Assembly: GCF_003385115.1 (NCBI RefSeq)
Contig: NZ_QUNI01000002.1
Span: forward strand, 496,001-560,000
DNA length: 64,000 nucleotides
Source: Flavobacterium aquicola
Lineage (GTDB): Bacteria > Bacteroidota > Bacteroidia > Flavobacteriales > Flavobacteriaceae
Reading direction: 5' to 3'
In this document: positions 54,003-62,021 of the stretch, one piece after another
How the letters are laid out: the number at the start of each line of letters is the position of its first letter
How positions within the stretch are numbered: position 1 is the stretch's first letter
The notes under the pieces: generated by a model
Database searches by the model: none
What the model saw: the letters and a program-made list of their open reading frames with translations, nothing else
Told to the model about the DNA's origin: nothing
Translations under genes and position numbers: made by a program

Positions 54003-55670
54003 TTATTTTATTAATGAAGGCAAAATAAAATTCTTAACAATTGTATCAGCCTGAGGATGTCCGTAAGGTTTATTGTAAGCTTTAGAAGTTATAATAATCA
54101 CTATTGGAAGATCTTTGAAGATTATAAATTCGTTACCGCCATTTCCGGCACAATAAAATGTTTCATAGTTTTTACCTTTATAAGCGACTGATTTATTCCA
54201 AAAAAGATAACTGTAAAATTTATTGTTTCTTTCAGGAAGTTGAATTTGATGTGTGAAAGTTTTTTGTACCCATTCAAAAGGTATTATCTGCTTGCCGTTC
54301 CAGATGCCATTATTTTTATACAATTGCGCATACTTTGCATAATCTAAAGAAGCCATTTGTAAACTTCCAGCTGTATTAACTACTTTTTGAGGTGTATATT
54401 GCCATTGATATTTTGTAATATTTAATGGTTTAAAAAGTTTTTCATCCGCATATTTTTCTAGTCCATCAGGGACTTTTTTATCTAAAACATCGCCTAAAAG
54501 AACCACTCCGCCTGTATTATAATCCCATCGGCCTCCATTTGATTTTGATTTATCCATTTGAAGATCCAAAACAAATTTCACCCAATTGTCCGTAGGGTAC
54601 ATGTTTTCTTCATTTCCAGGCGAATCACTATCAGCATCGGATGCATCAAAAGCGGAACTCATAGTAAGTAAGTCTTTTATTTTTACGCTGTCTTTTTTAA
54701 CTTCATAGTTATCAAACGTTTTTAAGTTGTAAAATTTATTAAGTGTCTGATTTTCATCCTTAATAAAACCATCATTGATAGCGATTCCCATAAGCGTTGA
54801 TGTAAAAGATTTCCCTGCAGAACGGGTATCGTGCAATGTATTTCTATCAGCACCATTAAAATACTCTTCAAGCAAAAGTTTTCCTTGATGAATCACAACA
54901 ACACTCGTGATTTCCTTTAAACTATAAGTGGCAATTTCAGTATTAAGGGCTTCTATTTTCTTTTTGTCAAATGCAAAATCTGAAATCTCCCAATCACTTC
55001 CGGATTGTATGGGTTGAACTGCAATTTGTTTTGCAGTTATTTTTGGAGGCTGGATTATAAGCTGAATTTGTCCTTTCGCAATTATTTCGCCAATCTTTGC
55101 ATCATTATTTTCATCAATTTTCACATAAGGTCTAATCTCGATTTTGAGCTGATGCTTACCATTTTTTAATTCATTTTCACCACCATTCAGCTTGAACCTT
55201 TCCCACATATGCAATGCCCACAAATCTTCCCCTTTTGTGCTTGTCAAGGGAATTCTGAATGTAGTAATAGTATTTTTTCTATCATTTGAACCACCAAAAT
55301 GGCATCCTGTACCAATATTTTCTTTGTATATAAACTTATTATCAATATAGAATGCGAATTGAAGATTACCTTTTTTAAGCAATTCTTCAACTGATAAATC
55401 CGGAGCTAGTTTATGGAGATAATTGGTTATTGAATTACCCATAAAAACCCTGATATTTAAGTCCGACAAATAAGTCAAATGGAAGGATTTAAGAAAATCA
55501 GATGCGGTATATTTATCCAATGGTATATTCCCATTCATAAAAGTTACACTGCCAATATTAGTTTTGTGCAGACTGTTAGTTATTCCTTCCGTTGTCACAA
55601 GGTCTTTTGTTTGCCCAAACGCTGTCTGAAAAAAAAGAATAACTAAAAATACAATTGAAATCCGTTTCAT
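54003..55670 (-). CDS. Beta-lactamase-family serine hydrolase with N-terminal extension
   Basis: A 555-residue exported protein: signal peptide (QTAFGQ), an N-terminal domain of about 210 residues without known motif (beta-rich, with GTGCHFGGSNDRKNTITTF), then the class C beta-lactamase-type domain: SxxK in RSAGKSFTSTLMGI, RWDYNTGGVVLLGDVL in the Tyr motif region, and FYCAGNGGNEFIIFKDLPIVIIIT. Likely a peptidase or esterase. The AraC gene lies 77 bp upstream on the same strand, which makes it a candidate regulator. Confidence 0.84.
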   Translation of the reverse strand: MKRISIVFLVILFFQTAFGQTKDLVTTEGITNSLHKTNIGSVTFMNGNIPLDKYTASDFLKSFHLTYLSDLNIRVFMGNSITNYLHKLAPDLSVEELLKKGNLQFAFYIDNKFIYKENIGTGCHFGGSNDRKNTITTFRIPLTSTKGEDLWALHMWERFKLNGGENELKNGKHQLKIEIRPYVKIDENNDAKIGEIIAKGQIQLIIQPPKITAKQIAVQPIQSGSDWEISDFAFDKKKIEALNTEIATYSLKEITSVVVIHQGKLLLEEYFNGADRNTLHDTRSAGKSFTSTLMGIAINDGFIKDENQTLNKFYNLKTFDNYEVKKDSVKIKDLLTMSSAFDASDADSDSPGNEENMYPTDNWVKFVLDLQMDKSKSNGGRWDYNTGGVVLLGDVLDKKVPDGLEKYADEKLFKPLNITKYQWQYTPQKVVNTAGSLQMASLDYAKYAQLYKNNGIWNGKQIIPFEWVQKTFTHQIQLPERNNKFYSYLFWNKSVAYKGKNYETFYCAGNGGNEFIIFKDLPIVIIITSKAYNKPYGHPQADTIVKNFILPSLIK

Positions 55671-55692
55671 AATTACTTATATAGTTTAACCT

Positions 55693-55700
55693 CAAAAGTA
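55693..55700 (-). promoter_or_regulatory. Candidate -7 element of the serine hydrolase gene
   Basis: TACTTTTG on the - strand matches TAnnTTTG exactly, 22 bp before the start codon at 55670. It lies between the AraC stop and the hydrolase start. Confidence 0.45.
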
Positions 55701-55747
55701 TAACCAAATACTCTTGAAAAATAGAACAGAATTAACATTTTAAAATA

Positions 55748-56557
55748 TTAACGGAAAAGGATTTTTCTGTATTCGGATGGATTAATTCCATTTATCTCTT
55801 TGAAACAGCGTGTAAAATGGCTTTGATCAGAAAAGCCACACTCAAAAGCTATTGATGTAAGATCGAGACTTTTTTCCGAGATTAACTGTAAAGACTTTTG
55901 GACTTTTAATTTTCTAATGTATTCTCCCAAACTGGAATTGAAGTATTTAGAAAAATCTCTTGACAGATGCACAGGATGAATATCTAACGTTTTGGATAAA
56001 TATTCTAGTGAAAGATTATCTAAAAACTGATCATTCAATATCATATTAACTTCAGAGACCCAAGTTGGTTTTTTATTAGATTTAGTTTGATTAGCCCGAA
56101 GCATTTTTGCTAAAGTTTCTAATAATAATGTTTGAATTGAAAGCTGCGCTGCAGTGTCATCAACTTTTGTCTCTTTGAAAATTTTATACATTAAAAATTT
56201 CAAATCGGGATTTGAAATATTGATGCTTCCTTGTAAATCTACTGTATTAAACTCCAGATTATCAAACCATCCTTTTTCTATTTCAATATGAAAGCCTCTA
56301 GTGAATCCTTCGGGTTTGATGTTGTAATGTGGTTCTTGCCAATTATGGAATAGTAAACTGCCTGAGGAACAATTGTAAATTTCTTTTTTGTTTCCTTCAA
56401 TTACATTTCCTTGAAGTATAAATGTAAAATAAGCGTTTTCGTGATAATGCCAATCTACTTTATCGTGAGTATAAACAGTATCGGTCAAAGTAACTCCTTC
56501 TAAATTAATAGTTTTATTAGTTTGTCCATAAAATTCACCTTTTTGTGATAATTTCAT
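55748..56557 (-). CDS. AraC-family transcriptional regulator with cupin sensor
   Basis: A 269-residue regulator: N-terminal cupin-type ligand domain (about 1-100, VDWHYHENAYFTFILQGNV) and C-terminal double helix-turn-helix (about 170-269) with LDIHPVHLSRDFSKYFNSSLGEYIR and the AraC signature IAFECGFSDQSHFTRCFKEINGINPSEYR. It would sense a small molecule and control nearby genes, most plausibly the serine hydrolase downstream. No tight operator is seen by eye. It lies 83 bp below the small membrane gene downstream of ftsY. Confidence 0.9.
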   Translation of the reverse strand: MKLSQKGEFYGQTNKTINLEGVTLTDTVYTHDKVDWHYHENAYFTFILQGNVIEGNKKEIYNCSSGSLLFHNWQEPHYNIKPEGFTRGFHIEIEKGWFDNLEFNTVDLQGSINISNPDLKFLMYKIFKETKVDDTAAQLSIQTLLLETLAKMLRANQTKSNKKPTWVSEVNMILNDQFLDNLSLEYLSKTLDIHPVHLSRDFSKYFNSSLGEYIRKLKVQKSLQLISEKSLDLTSIAFECGFSDQSHFTRCFKEINGINPSEYRKILFR

Positions 56558-56640
56558 TTTTGCTATGGCTGAATTTTGTTCTTTAAAATATCACGAAAAT
56601 AACCATTAACCTCTATTTAATTTTCAAAATAATTTAAAAA

Positions 56641-56814
56641 TTATTTTTTAATTCTCCTCATCAATCCCAAAAAGAAAAAAACTAATCCAACAATAAGTAA
56701 AACATAATACACACCTATACTGGTTGTTCTAATAAGATTTGCCAACACAAAAGCCACAATACTTACAAAATAAAAATACATAGGGCTGGCATTTTTTAGG
56801 GAAGAAAAATTCAT
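56641..56814 (-). CDS. 57-residue membrane protein downstream of ftsY
   Basis: An open frame of 57 codons starting 7 bp after the ftsY stop on the same strand: MNFSSLKNASPMYFYFVSIV..., ending GLMRRIKK. It has two hydrophobic helices (about 13-28 and 35-52) joined by a short turn (RTTSIG) and a positive C-terminus, the layout of a small hairpin membrane protein with N and C termini inside. The tight spacing and codon pattern argue for a real gene. Function unknown; no family recognised. Confidence 0.7.
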   Translation of the reverse strand: MNFSSLKNASPMYFYFVSIVAFVLANLIRTTSIGVYYVLLIVGLVFFFLGLMRRIKK

Positions 56815-56821
56815 GAACTTA

Positions 56822-57802
56822 CTATTTAAAAAAACTATCTACAAACTCGTATTTATTGAAAACCTGTAAGTCTTCAATTCCTTCGCCAACACCAATATAT
56901 TTTACTGGAATTTGAAATTGGTCTGAAATACCAATAACAACACCGCCTTTAGCAGTACCGTCCAATTTGGTAACGGCAAGCGAAGTAACTTCAGTTGCAG
57001 CGGTAAATTGCTTGGCTTGTTCAAATGCATTTTGTCCTGTAGAACCGTCTAAAACCAGCATTACATCGTGAGGTGCATCGCCAACCACTTTCTGCATTAC
57101 ACGTTTTACTTTAGATAGCTCATTCATCAGGTTAATTTTATTATGAAGACGACCAGCTGTATCAATAATGACAACGTCAGCGTTTTGAGCAACAGCAGAC
57201 TGTAACGTATCAAAAGCTACCGAAGCAGGATCACTCCCCATTTCCTGACGGACAATAGGAATTCCCACTCTATCCGCCCATATCTGCAATTGGTCAATCG
57301 CAGCAGCGCGAAAAGTATCTGCCGCTCCTAGAACTACTTTATAACCAGCTTTCTTAAATTGGTAAGAAAGCTTCCCAATTGTAGTTGTTTTACCGACACC
57401 ATTTACACCAACAACCATCAAAACATAAGGTTTTGTGTTTACCGGAATAACAAATTCTGTAGCTTCACCTGTATTGGTTTCTGATAATAGTCCTGCAATC
57501 TCATCTCTTAAAATCTGATTAAGTTCATCAGTCCCTAAGTATTTATCTTCTTCTACCCTTTTTTCAATTCGAGTAATTATTTTAAGAGTTGTATTAACTC
57601 CCACATCCGAGGAAACAAGAATTTCTTCTAAATTATCCAAAACATCATCATCCACTTTTGATTTTCCAGCAACCGCTTTGGTTAACTTGGAAAAAAAACT
57701 GGTTTTGGTTTTCTCAAGACCTTTATCTAATGATTGTTTTGCCTCTTGGCTTAGATTCGAGTCTTTTTTCTCTGAAGAGAATATTTTTTTAAAAAAGCTC
57801 AT
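56822..57802 (-). CDS. ftsY: Signal recognition particle receptor FtsY
   Basis: A 326-residue GTPase that docks SRP-ribosome complexes at the inner membrane. A short N-terminal part (FFKKIFSSEKKDSN) replaces the long acidic A-domain of E. coli. The N domain (about 30-110) is followed by the G domain with GVNGVGKTTTIGKL (G1), DTFRAAAIDQLQIW, DTAGRLHNKINLM (G3), TKLDGTAKGG (G4) and the end YIGVGEGIEDLQVFNKYEFVDSFF. Preceded by DUF4295, rpmG, rpmB and cinA on the same strand, a common Bacteroidota order. Confidence 0.96.
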   Translation of the reverse strand: MSFFKKIFSSEKKDSNLSQEAKQSLDKGLEKTKTSFFSKLTKAVAGKSKVDDDVLDNLEEILVSSDVGVNTTLKIITRIEKRVEEDKYLGTDELNQILRDEIAGLLSETNTGEATEFVIPVNTKPYVLMVVGVNGVGKTTTIGKLSYQFKKAGYKVVLGAADTFRAAAIDQLQIWADRVGIPIVRQEMGSDPASVAFDTLQSAVAQNADVVIIDTAGRLHNKINLMNELSKVKRVMQKVVGDAPHDVMLVLDGSTGQNAFEQAKQFTAATEVTSLAVTKLDGTAKGGVVIGISDQFQIPVKYIGVGEGIEDLQVFNKYEFVDSFFK

Positions 57803-57933
57803 TTTAAAATGGAGTTTTACGATTGGAATTTACATTTGTCAACTTAAGCAGGAAAAATCATTTAAAAAATTGATTTTATCTTTTGCTGTCACCTAAAAAA
57901 AGGTTTTCTTTTGAAGATGTAAATATAGAAAAT

Positions 57934-57963
57934 AAAAAAGCTACTTCCGAGTGAAAGTAGCTT
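57934..57963 (-). terminator. Terminator between DUF4295 and ftsY
   Basis: AAGCTACTT / AAGTAGCTT stem with an intervening loop, followed on the - strand by six T. Lies 21 bp after the DUF4295 stop, so ftsY may need its own promoter. Confidence 0.8.
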
Positions 57964-57983
57964 ATCTATAAAATGTAATATGA

Positions 57984-58136
57984 TTATTTCTTTTTCAAGA
58001 ATTCATCAACTTCTTCAGGAGCCATAATAGATTCAACGAATGTATATGCGCCAGTTACTGGAGATTTCACCATTTTGATGGCTTTTGATAATCTCTTAGA
58101 AGATGTTTGTAACGATGCTACGGTTTTCTTTGCCAT
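57984..58136 (-). CDS. DUF4295 small protein
   Basis: A 50-residue basic protein, MAKKTVASLQTSSKRLSKAI..., ending EEVDEFLKKK. It is the small DUF4295 family found beside L33 and L28 in Bacteroidota; its central SPVTGAYTFVES is conserved as I recall. Probably ribosome-associated, but function is not established. It starts 68 bp after the rpmG stop. Confidence 0.85.
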   Translation of the reverse strand: MAKKTVASLQTSSKRLSKAIKMVKSPVTGAYTFVESIMAPEEVDEFLKKK

Positions 58137-58204
58137 GATTCAAATGTTTTTTATATTTTAATCAAACTCAAATGTGACCATTTGAGATTTATTAAAATCT
58201 CTAA

Positions 58205-58387
58205 TTATTTAATTTCTTTATGAACAGTAACTCTTTTCAAGATTGGATTAAATTTTTTAATCTCTAATCTGTCTGGAGTATTTTTTTTGTTCTTAGTAGT
58301 TATATATCTTGAAGTTCCTGCAACACCAGTAGTTTTGTGCTCAGTACATTCTAAAATTACCTGGATTCTATTTCCTTTCTTTGCCAT
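58205..58387 (-). CDS. rpmG: 50S ribosomal protein L33
   Basis: A 60-residue ribosomal protein: [21 protein letters not shown] and the end [15 protein letters not shown]. Only one Cys (LECTEHK) is present, so it lacks the paired CxxC zinc ribbon of the C+ form. It lies between rpmB (27 bp) and DUF4295. Confidence 0.96.
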   Translation of the reverse strand: MAKKGNRIQVILECTEHKTTGVAGTSRYITTKNKKNTPDRLEIKKFNPILKRVTVHKEIK

Positions 58388-58414
58388 CTTGCTATTTTTT
58401 TATTTTGGAAAAGA

Positions 58415-58651
58415 TTATTTAATAAATCCTTCTGACTGCGCTTTTTTCAAAACTGCAGCGATTCCATTTTTATTAATTGTTTTTATCGTAGATGCTGCTA
58501 CTCTAAGAGTAATCCATCTATCTTCTTCTGGAAGATAAAAACGCTTTTTAACTAAGTTTACAGAAAATTTTCTCTTAGTTTTGTTCATAGCGTGAGAAAC
58601 GTTATTTCCTACCATCGCTCTTTTACCTGTAAGGTCACAAACTCTTGACAT
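58415..58651 (-). CDS. rpmB: 50S ribosomal protein L28
   Basis: A 78-residue protein: [21 protein letters not shown] at the N-terminus, then [12 protein letters not shown] and a C-terminal [17 protein letters not shown]. Family length and motifs are normal. First of the rpmB-rpmG-DUF4295 group on the - strand. Confidence 0.97.
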   Translation of the reverse strand: MSRVCDLTGKRAMVGNNVSHAMNKTKRKFSVNLVKKRFYLPEEDRWITLRVAASTIKTINKNGIAAVLKKAQSEGFIK

Positions 58652-58723
58652 TATACTTATCTTTTATCGTTATTCAAAATCAGGGTGCAAAGGAAAGAAA
58701 AATAAACCTATAAACCAAAAAAA

Positions 58724-59977
58724 TTATTGTTCTTTTTTCGAAATTTCTTTCAATAACATTTCAAGCCCTTTTACCGATGCTCTATCTATCACTTTTTCAC
58801 GTGGTTGACCAAAATCAAACTCTTCTGCAAAAACTCCATTTGGCGTAGCCACAGCAATATAAACCGTTCCGACACTTGCATCTGCCTCGCCTTTTGACGG
58901 ACCAGCATTACCTGTTGTCGCAATTGCATAATCCGTTCTTAATAATGTTTTTACACTCAAAGCCATTTCCTTAACGATTTCAGCACTCACGACACTATGT
59001 TTTTCGATCAAATCCTTCGAAATACCCAGCACATTTTGTTTCACTTCCGTTGCATAAGCTACGACACTTCCCTTAAAATAACTGGAAGATCCAGGGACAG
59101 AACTCAACAGCCGCGCAACACCTCCACCGGTACAGCTTTCGGCGGTGGCAACAGTTTTATTTTGCTGTATCAAAATTTTTGCAACAACTGTTTCAAGAGT
59201 TTCATCATCTTCAAAACCTACAATAATATCTCCTATTATTTCAGTGAGAGAAATCACATTCCCTTCTATTGCTTTTTCCAATAATTCTTTATCAGTTCCT
59301 CTGGCAGAAAGTCGCAGATTTACCCTTCCGTACGCAGGCAGATAAGCCAGTTTTATAAATTCAGGCAAATTATTTTCCCAGTCTTCAATTTGTTCTGCAA
59401 CAGCACTTTCTCCACGCCCATAAGTCAGTATCGTTTTATGAAGAATATATGGGCGTTTATAATCTTGCACTATTTTAGGAATGATTTCGTTTTCAACTAA
59501 ATATTTCATCTCAAAAGGAACTCCAGGCAATGACACAAAAACAGTATTTTCCTTTTTTATCCACATCCCAGGCGCAGTACCTACCTTATTATGAAGAACA
59601 GTACACTTAGAAGGAACCAAAGCCTGATCTTTATTAATCTGGGTAATCGGTCGTTTATAAAAACCTTCTATTAATTGTGTTACATGCTCAAGAACTGCCG
59701 TATCAACAACCAATTCATCTTCAAAATAATCACAGAATGTTTTCTTGGTAATATCATCCTTTGTCGGCCCCAATCCTCCAGTAATAATAACAATATCAAC
59801 TGTATTCTGAAGTTTTGAAAATGTATCTAGAATATGCTCGCGAGAATCACTTACAGAGAGCATTTCATAAACCTCAACCCCAATTCTATCTAATGATTTA
59901 GCTATAAAACCCGAATTCGTATCTACAATCTGACCTATTAGAATTTCATCTCCAATTGTAACTATGGCTGCTTTCAT
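58724..59977 (-). CDS. cinA: CinA-family protein (competence/damage-inducible; NMN deamidase domain)
   Basis: A 417-residue protein with two domains: N-terminal MoaB/molybdopterin-binding-like domain (about 1-170: [35 protein letters not shown]) and C-terminal CinA domain (about 255-417: [38 protein letters not shown]), which in other bacteria deamidates NMN for pyridine salvage. Length is usual for the fused form. It precedes rpmB on the same strand with 72 bp between. Confidence 0.95.
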   Translation of the reverse strand: MKAAIVTIGDEILIGQIVDTNSGFIAKSLDRIGVEVYEMLSVSDSREHILDTFSKLQNTVDIVIITGGLGPTKDDITKKTFCDYFEDELVVDTAVLEHVTQLIEGFYKRPITQINKDQALVPSKCTVLHNKVGTAPGMWIKKENTVFVSLPGVPFEMKYLVENEIIPKIVQDYKRPYILHKTILTYGRGESAVAEQIEDWENNLPEFIKLAYLPAYGRVNLRLSARGTDKELLEKAIEGNVISLTEIIGDIIVGFEDDETLETVVAKILIQQNKTVATAESCTGGGVARLLSSVPGSSSYFKGSVVAYATEVKQNVLGISKDLIEKHSVVSAEIVKEMALSVKTLLRTDYAIATTGNAGPSKGEADASVGTVYIAVATPNGVFAEEFDFGQPREKVIDRASVKGLEMLLKEISKKEQ

Positions 59978-60003
59978 ATTTTTAAAACTTTTGTTTTATA
60001 TTT

Positions 60004-60052
60004 AATAAAAAAAATCTAACTATTGTAACTTCTTGTACAACTGTTAGATTTT
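60004..60052 (-). terminator. Terminator after the Hpt gene
   Basis: AAAATCTAAC / GTTAGATTTT arms (60011-60020, 60043-60052) with a 22-nt loop that also holds TTGTA / TACAA, followed by a T-run on the - strand. It separates the exonuclease operon from cinA. Confidence 0.8.
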
Positions 60053-60091
60053 CTATGTTTTATACTTTTATAAAAAAAATAAAATGACTGA

Positions 60092-60436
60092 CTAAAGGTC
60101 GAAATCTTTTTTCAGCTCTTTAATAGCGTCTTTAACCTGTGACTTAACACTTTTATACGTTTCAATTATTTCTTTCTTTTTGCCTTCCGTTTTGGTCCAG
60201 GCTTCGATTTGTAAAATCTCTTCAAATGCCACATTTAGACCAAGCAAATCTAATGTTGGTTTCAATTTGTGCGCAAAAGCATAAGTCTGCTTATAATCTT
60301 TACTTTTAATTCCAGCACCTATTTGTGCCAAATCCTCGGGAACCTCCGTAACAAATAAATTCAAAATTTCATTTACAAAATCTGGATCATTATCCGAAAG
60401 TGCATACACTTTTGCTAAGTTGTATTTTATAGCCAT
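60092..60436 (-). CDS. Histidine phosphotransfer (Hpt) domain protein
   Basis: A 114-residue helical protein with one Hpt domain; the phospho-accepting His lies in YAFAHKLKPTLDLLG (about residue 54). It begins YNLAKVYALSDNDPDFVNEIL. It would relay phosphoryl groups between a hybrid kinase and a regulator, but no kinase is adjacent. Its start codon overlaps the stop of the FAH gene by one base, so the two are co-translated; the meaning of this pairing is not clear. Confidence 0.88.
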   Translation of the reverse strand: MAIKYNLAKVYALSDNDPDFVNEILNLFVTEVPEDLAQIGAGIKSKDYKQTYAFAHKLKPTLDLLGLNVAFEEILQIEAWTKTEGKKKEIIETYKSVKSQVKDAIKELKKDFDL

Positions 60437-61047
60437 TATTTTACTTGTATTCTAAATAGTTTTTGTCCTTCTAAAAATCCTTCTAAAATATCATCTGATT
60501 TTACTGCAGCAACACCTTCTGGGGTTCCCGTAAAAATAATATCACCTATTTTTAATGTAAAAAATTGAGAAACATAAGAAACTAACTCGTCAATATCCCA
60601 TAACATTTTGTTAGAATTCCCCTTTTGCACAGTAATATTATTGTTCCTTAATTCAAAAGTAACATTTTCCAGTGAAACAAATTGACTTTTTGGCAAAAAT
60701 TCTCCAATTACCGCCGAGCCGTCAAATGCTTTGGCTTTTTCCCATGGAAGCCCTTTTTCTTTCAGCTTAGTCTGCAGATCTCTTGCTGTAAAATCAATTC
60801 CAACACTAATCTCTTCATAATATTTATGAGCAAACTTTGGTTCTATATATTTTCCAACTTTACTTATTTTAACAATAAGTTCAATTTCATGGTGAACATC
60901 TTCCGAAAATTCAGGTATTACAAAAGGGTGCTGTTTTAATAAAATTGCAGAATCCGGTTTCAAAAAAAGCACAGGCTCTGATGGCCTTTCATTTTGTAAT
61001 TCTTCAATATGACTGGCATAATTCCTGCCGACGCAAATGATTTTCAT
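60436..61047 (-). CDS. Fumarylacetoacetate hydrolase-family protein
   Basis: A 203-residue enzyme of the FAH family (acylpyruvase/oxaloacetate decarboxylase type). MKIICVGRNYASHIEEL and PVLFLKPDSAILL open the fold; metal ligands lie in HHEIELIV and GIDFTARD; KAFDGSAVIG and IIFTGTPEGVAAV complete it. Its reaction cannot be specified; a decarboxylation or C-C cleavage of a small keto acid is usual. It sits between the exonuclease and Hpt genes on the - strand. Confidence 0.9.
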   Translation of the reverse strand: MKIICVGRNYASHIEELQNERPSEPVLFLKPDSAILLKQHPFVIPEFSEDVHHEIELIVKISKVGKYIEPKFAHKYYEEISVGIDFTARDLQTKLKEKGLPWEKAKAFDGSAVIGEFLPKSQFVSLENVTFELRNNNITVQKGNSNKMLWDIDELVSYVSQFFTLKIGDIIFTGTPEGVAAVKSDDILEGFLEGQKLFRIQVK

Positions 61048-61055
61048 TTTTTTTC

Positions 61056-61116
61056 AAGTTACAAAGCCTCTAAGTTACAAAGTCCCTAAGTTTCTTGACG
61101 ACTTAGCATCTTAGAA
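61056..61116. repeat. 16-bp-period repeat and inverted repeat between exonuclease and FAH genes
   Basis: AAGTTACAAAG occurs at 61056 and 61072, then AAGTTTC at 61088, a period of 16. TAAGTTTCT and AGAAACTTA form a 9-bp inverted repeat at the right. It occupies the whole 71-bp gap. Confidence 0.55.
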
Positions 61117-61118
61117 AC

Positions 61119-61889
61119 TTATTTCGTATTTAGTTTTCTTAATTTAATTGCTGTCAATACTTTCTTGGTATACAAAGGAAAGTCTGCATTTTGAATCCAG
61201 CTATAATAACCAGGCTCTTTTTCTAAGACAGTACCTACTTTAGCTCCTTTGTGTTTTCCGAAGGTAAAAATCTCTTCATTATCAGCATCAAAAGCTATCA
61301 TTCCTGCGAAATCAGCAATTTTTTTTCTAGTAGTAAACTCAGACAGCGATTTCATATCATTTTCCAATTCAGGATAACGGTCTAGCTGCGCCATTAAAAT
61401 TTCATAGGTCGCCATGGTATCAGCTTCGGCAGAATGTGCATTCTCTAAACCTTTACCGCAGTAAAATTTCAAAGCAGCACTTAAAGTACGCTCCTCCATT
61501 TTATGAAAAATAGTCTGCACATCAACAGAAACCCTATTTTTCATATCGAAATCAACGCCTGCGCGCAACAGCTCTTCAGCAAGTAAAGGAATATCAAAAC
61601 GATCCGAATTAAACCCTGCCAAATCACTGTCCTTAATCATATTGTAAACCTGAGCAGCAAGCTCTTTAAAAGTAGGTTCATTAGCAACTTTTTCATTACT
61701 GATGCCGTGAATAGCTGAAGATTGAGGCGGGATCGGAATAGTTGGATTTACCAGCCACGTTTTGCTTTCTTTATTTCCGTTTGGAAAAACTTTAAAAACT
61801 GATATTTCTACAATTCTGTCTTTTCCGATATCGATTCCTGTTGTTTCAAGATCAAAAAAACAAATTGGTTTGTTGAGTTTGAGTTCCAT
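61119..61889 (-). CDS. DnaQ-like 3'-5' exonuclease
   Basis: A 256-residue exonuclease of the DEDDh class. Exo I is CFFDLETTGIDIGKDRIVEIS; Exo II is LAGFNSDRFDIPLLAEEL; Exo III is AHSAEADTMATYEIL with the active His. A C-terminal part (about 190-256, FTFGKHKGAKVGTVLEKEPGYYSWI) is the small DUF3820-like/ExoX C-terminal domain seen in bacterial exonucleases of this type. It could be a proofreading or repair nuclease. First gene of the set exonuclease, FAH, Hpt. Confidence 0.92.
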   Translation of the reverse strand: MELKLNKPICFFDLETTGIDIGKDRIVEISVFKVFPNGNKESKTWLVNPTIPIPPQSSAIHGISNEKVANEPTFKELAAQVYNMIKDSDLAGFNSDRFDIPLLAEELLRAGVDFDMKNRVSVDVQTIFHKMEERTLSAALKFYCGKGLENAHSAEADTMATYEILMAQLDRYPELENDMKSLSEFTTRKKIADFAGMIAFDADNEEIFTFGKHKGAKVGTVLEKEPGYYSWIQNADFPLYTKKVLTAIKLRKLNTK

Positions 61890-61907
61890 TTTTTGTATTT
61901 AATAGCA

Positions 61908-61915
61908 CAAATATA
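61908..61915 (-). promoter_or_regulatory. Candidate -7 element of the exonuclease gene
   Basis: TATATTTG on the - strand matches TAnnTTTG exactly, 18 bp before the start codon. No well-placed -33. Confidence 0.45.
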
Positions 61916-61973
61916 AAAATTTGGGCTTGATTTCATTTTAAAGTCAATATTAAAAACACTAAAAATAAAGAAA

Positions 61974-62000
61974 CCCGACATCCTAAAAGACATGTCGGGC
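61974..62000 (-). terminator. Terminator of the E2 gene
   Basis: CCCGACAT / ATGTCGGG stem with an interior loop, followed on the - strand by T-rich sequence, 22 bp after the E2 stop. Confidence 0.8.
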
Positions 62001-62021
62001 TTATTCTGATTTTATATTTAT

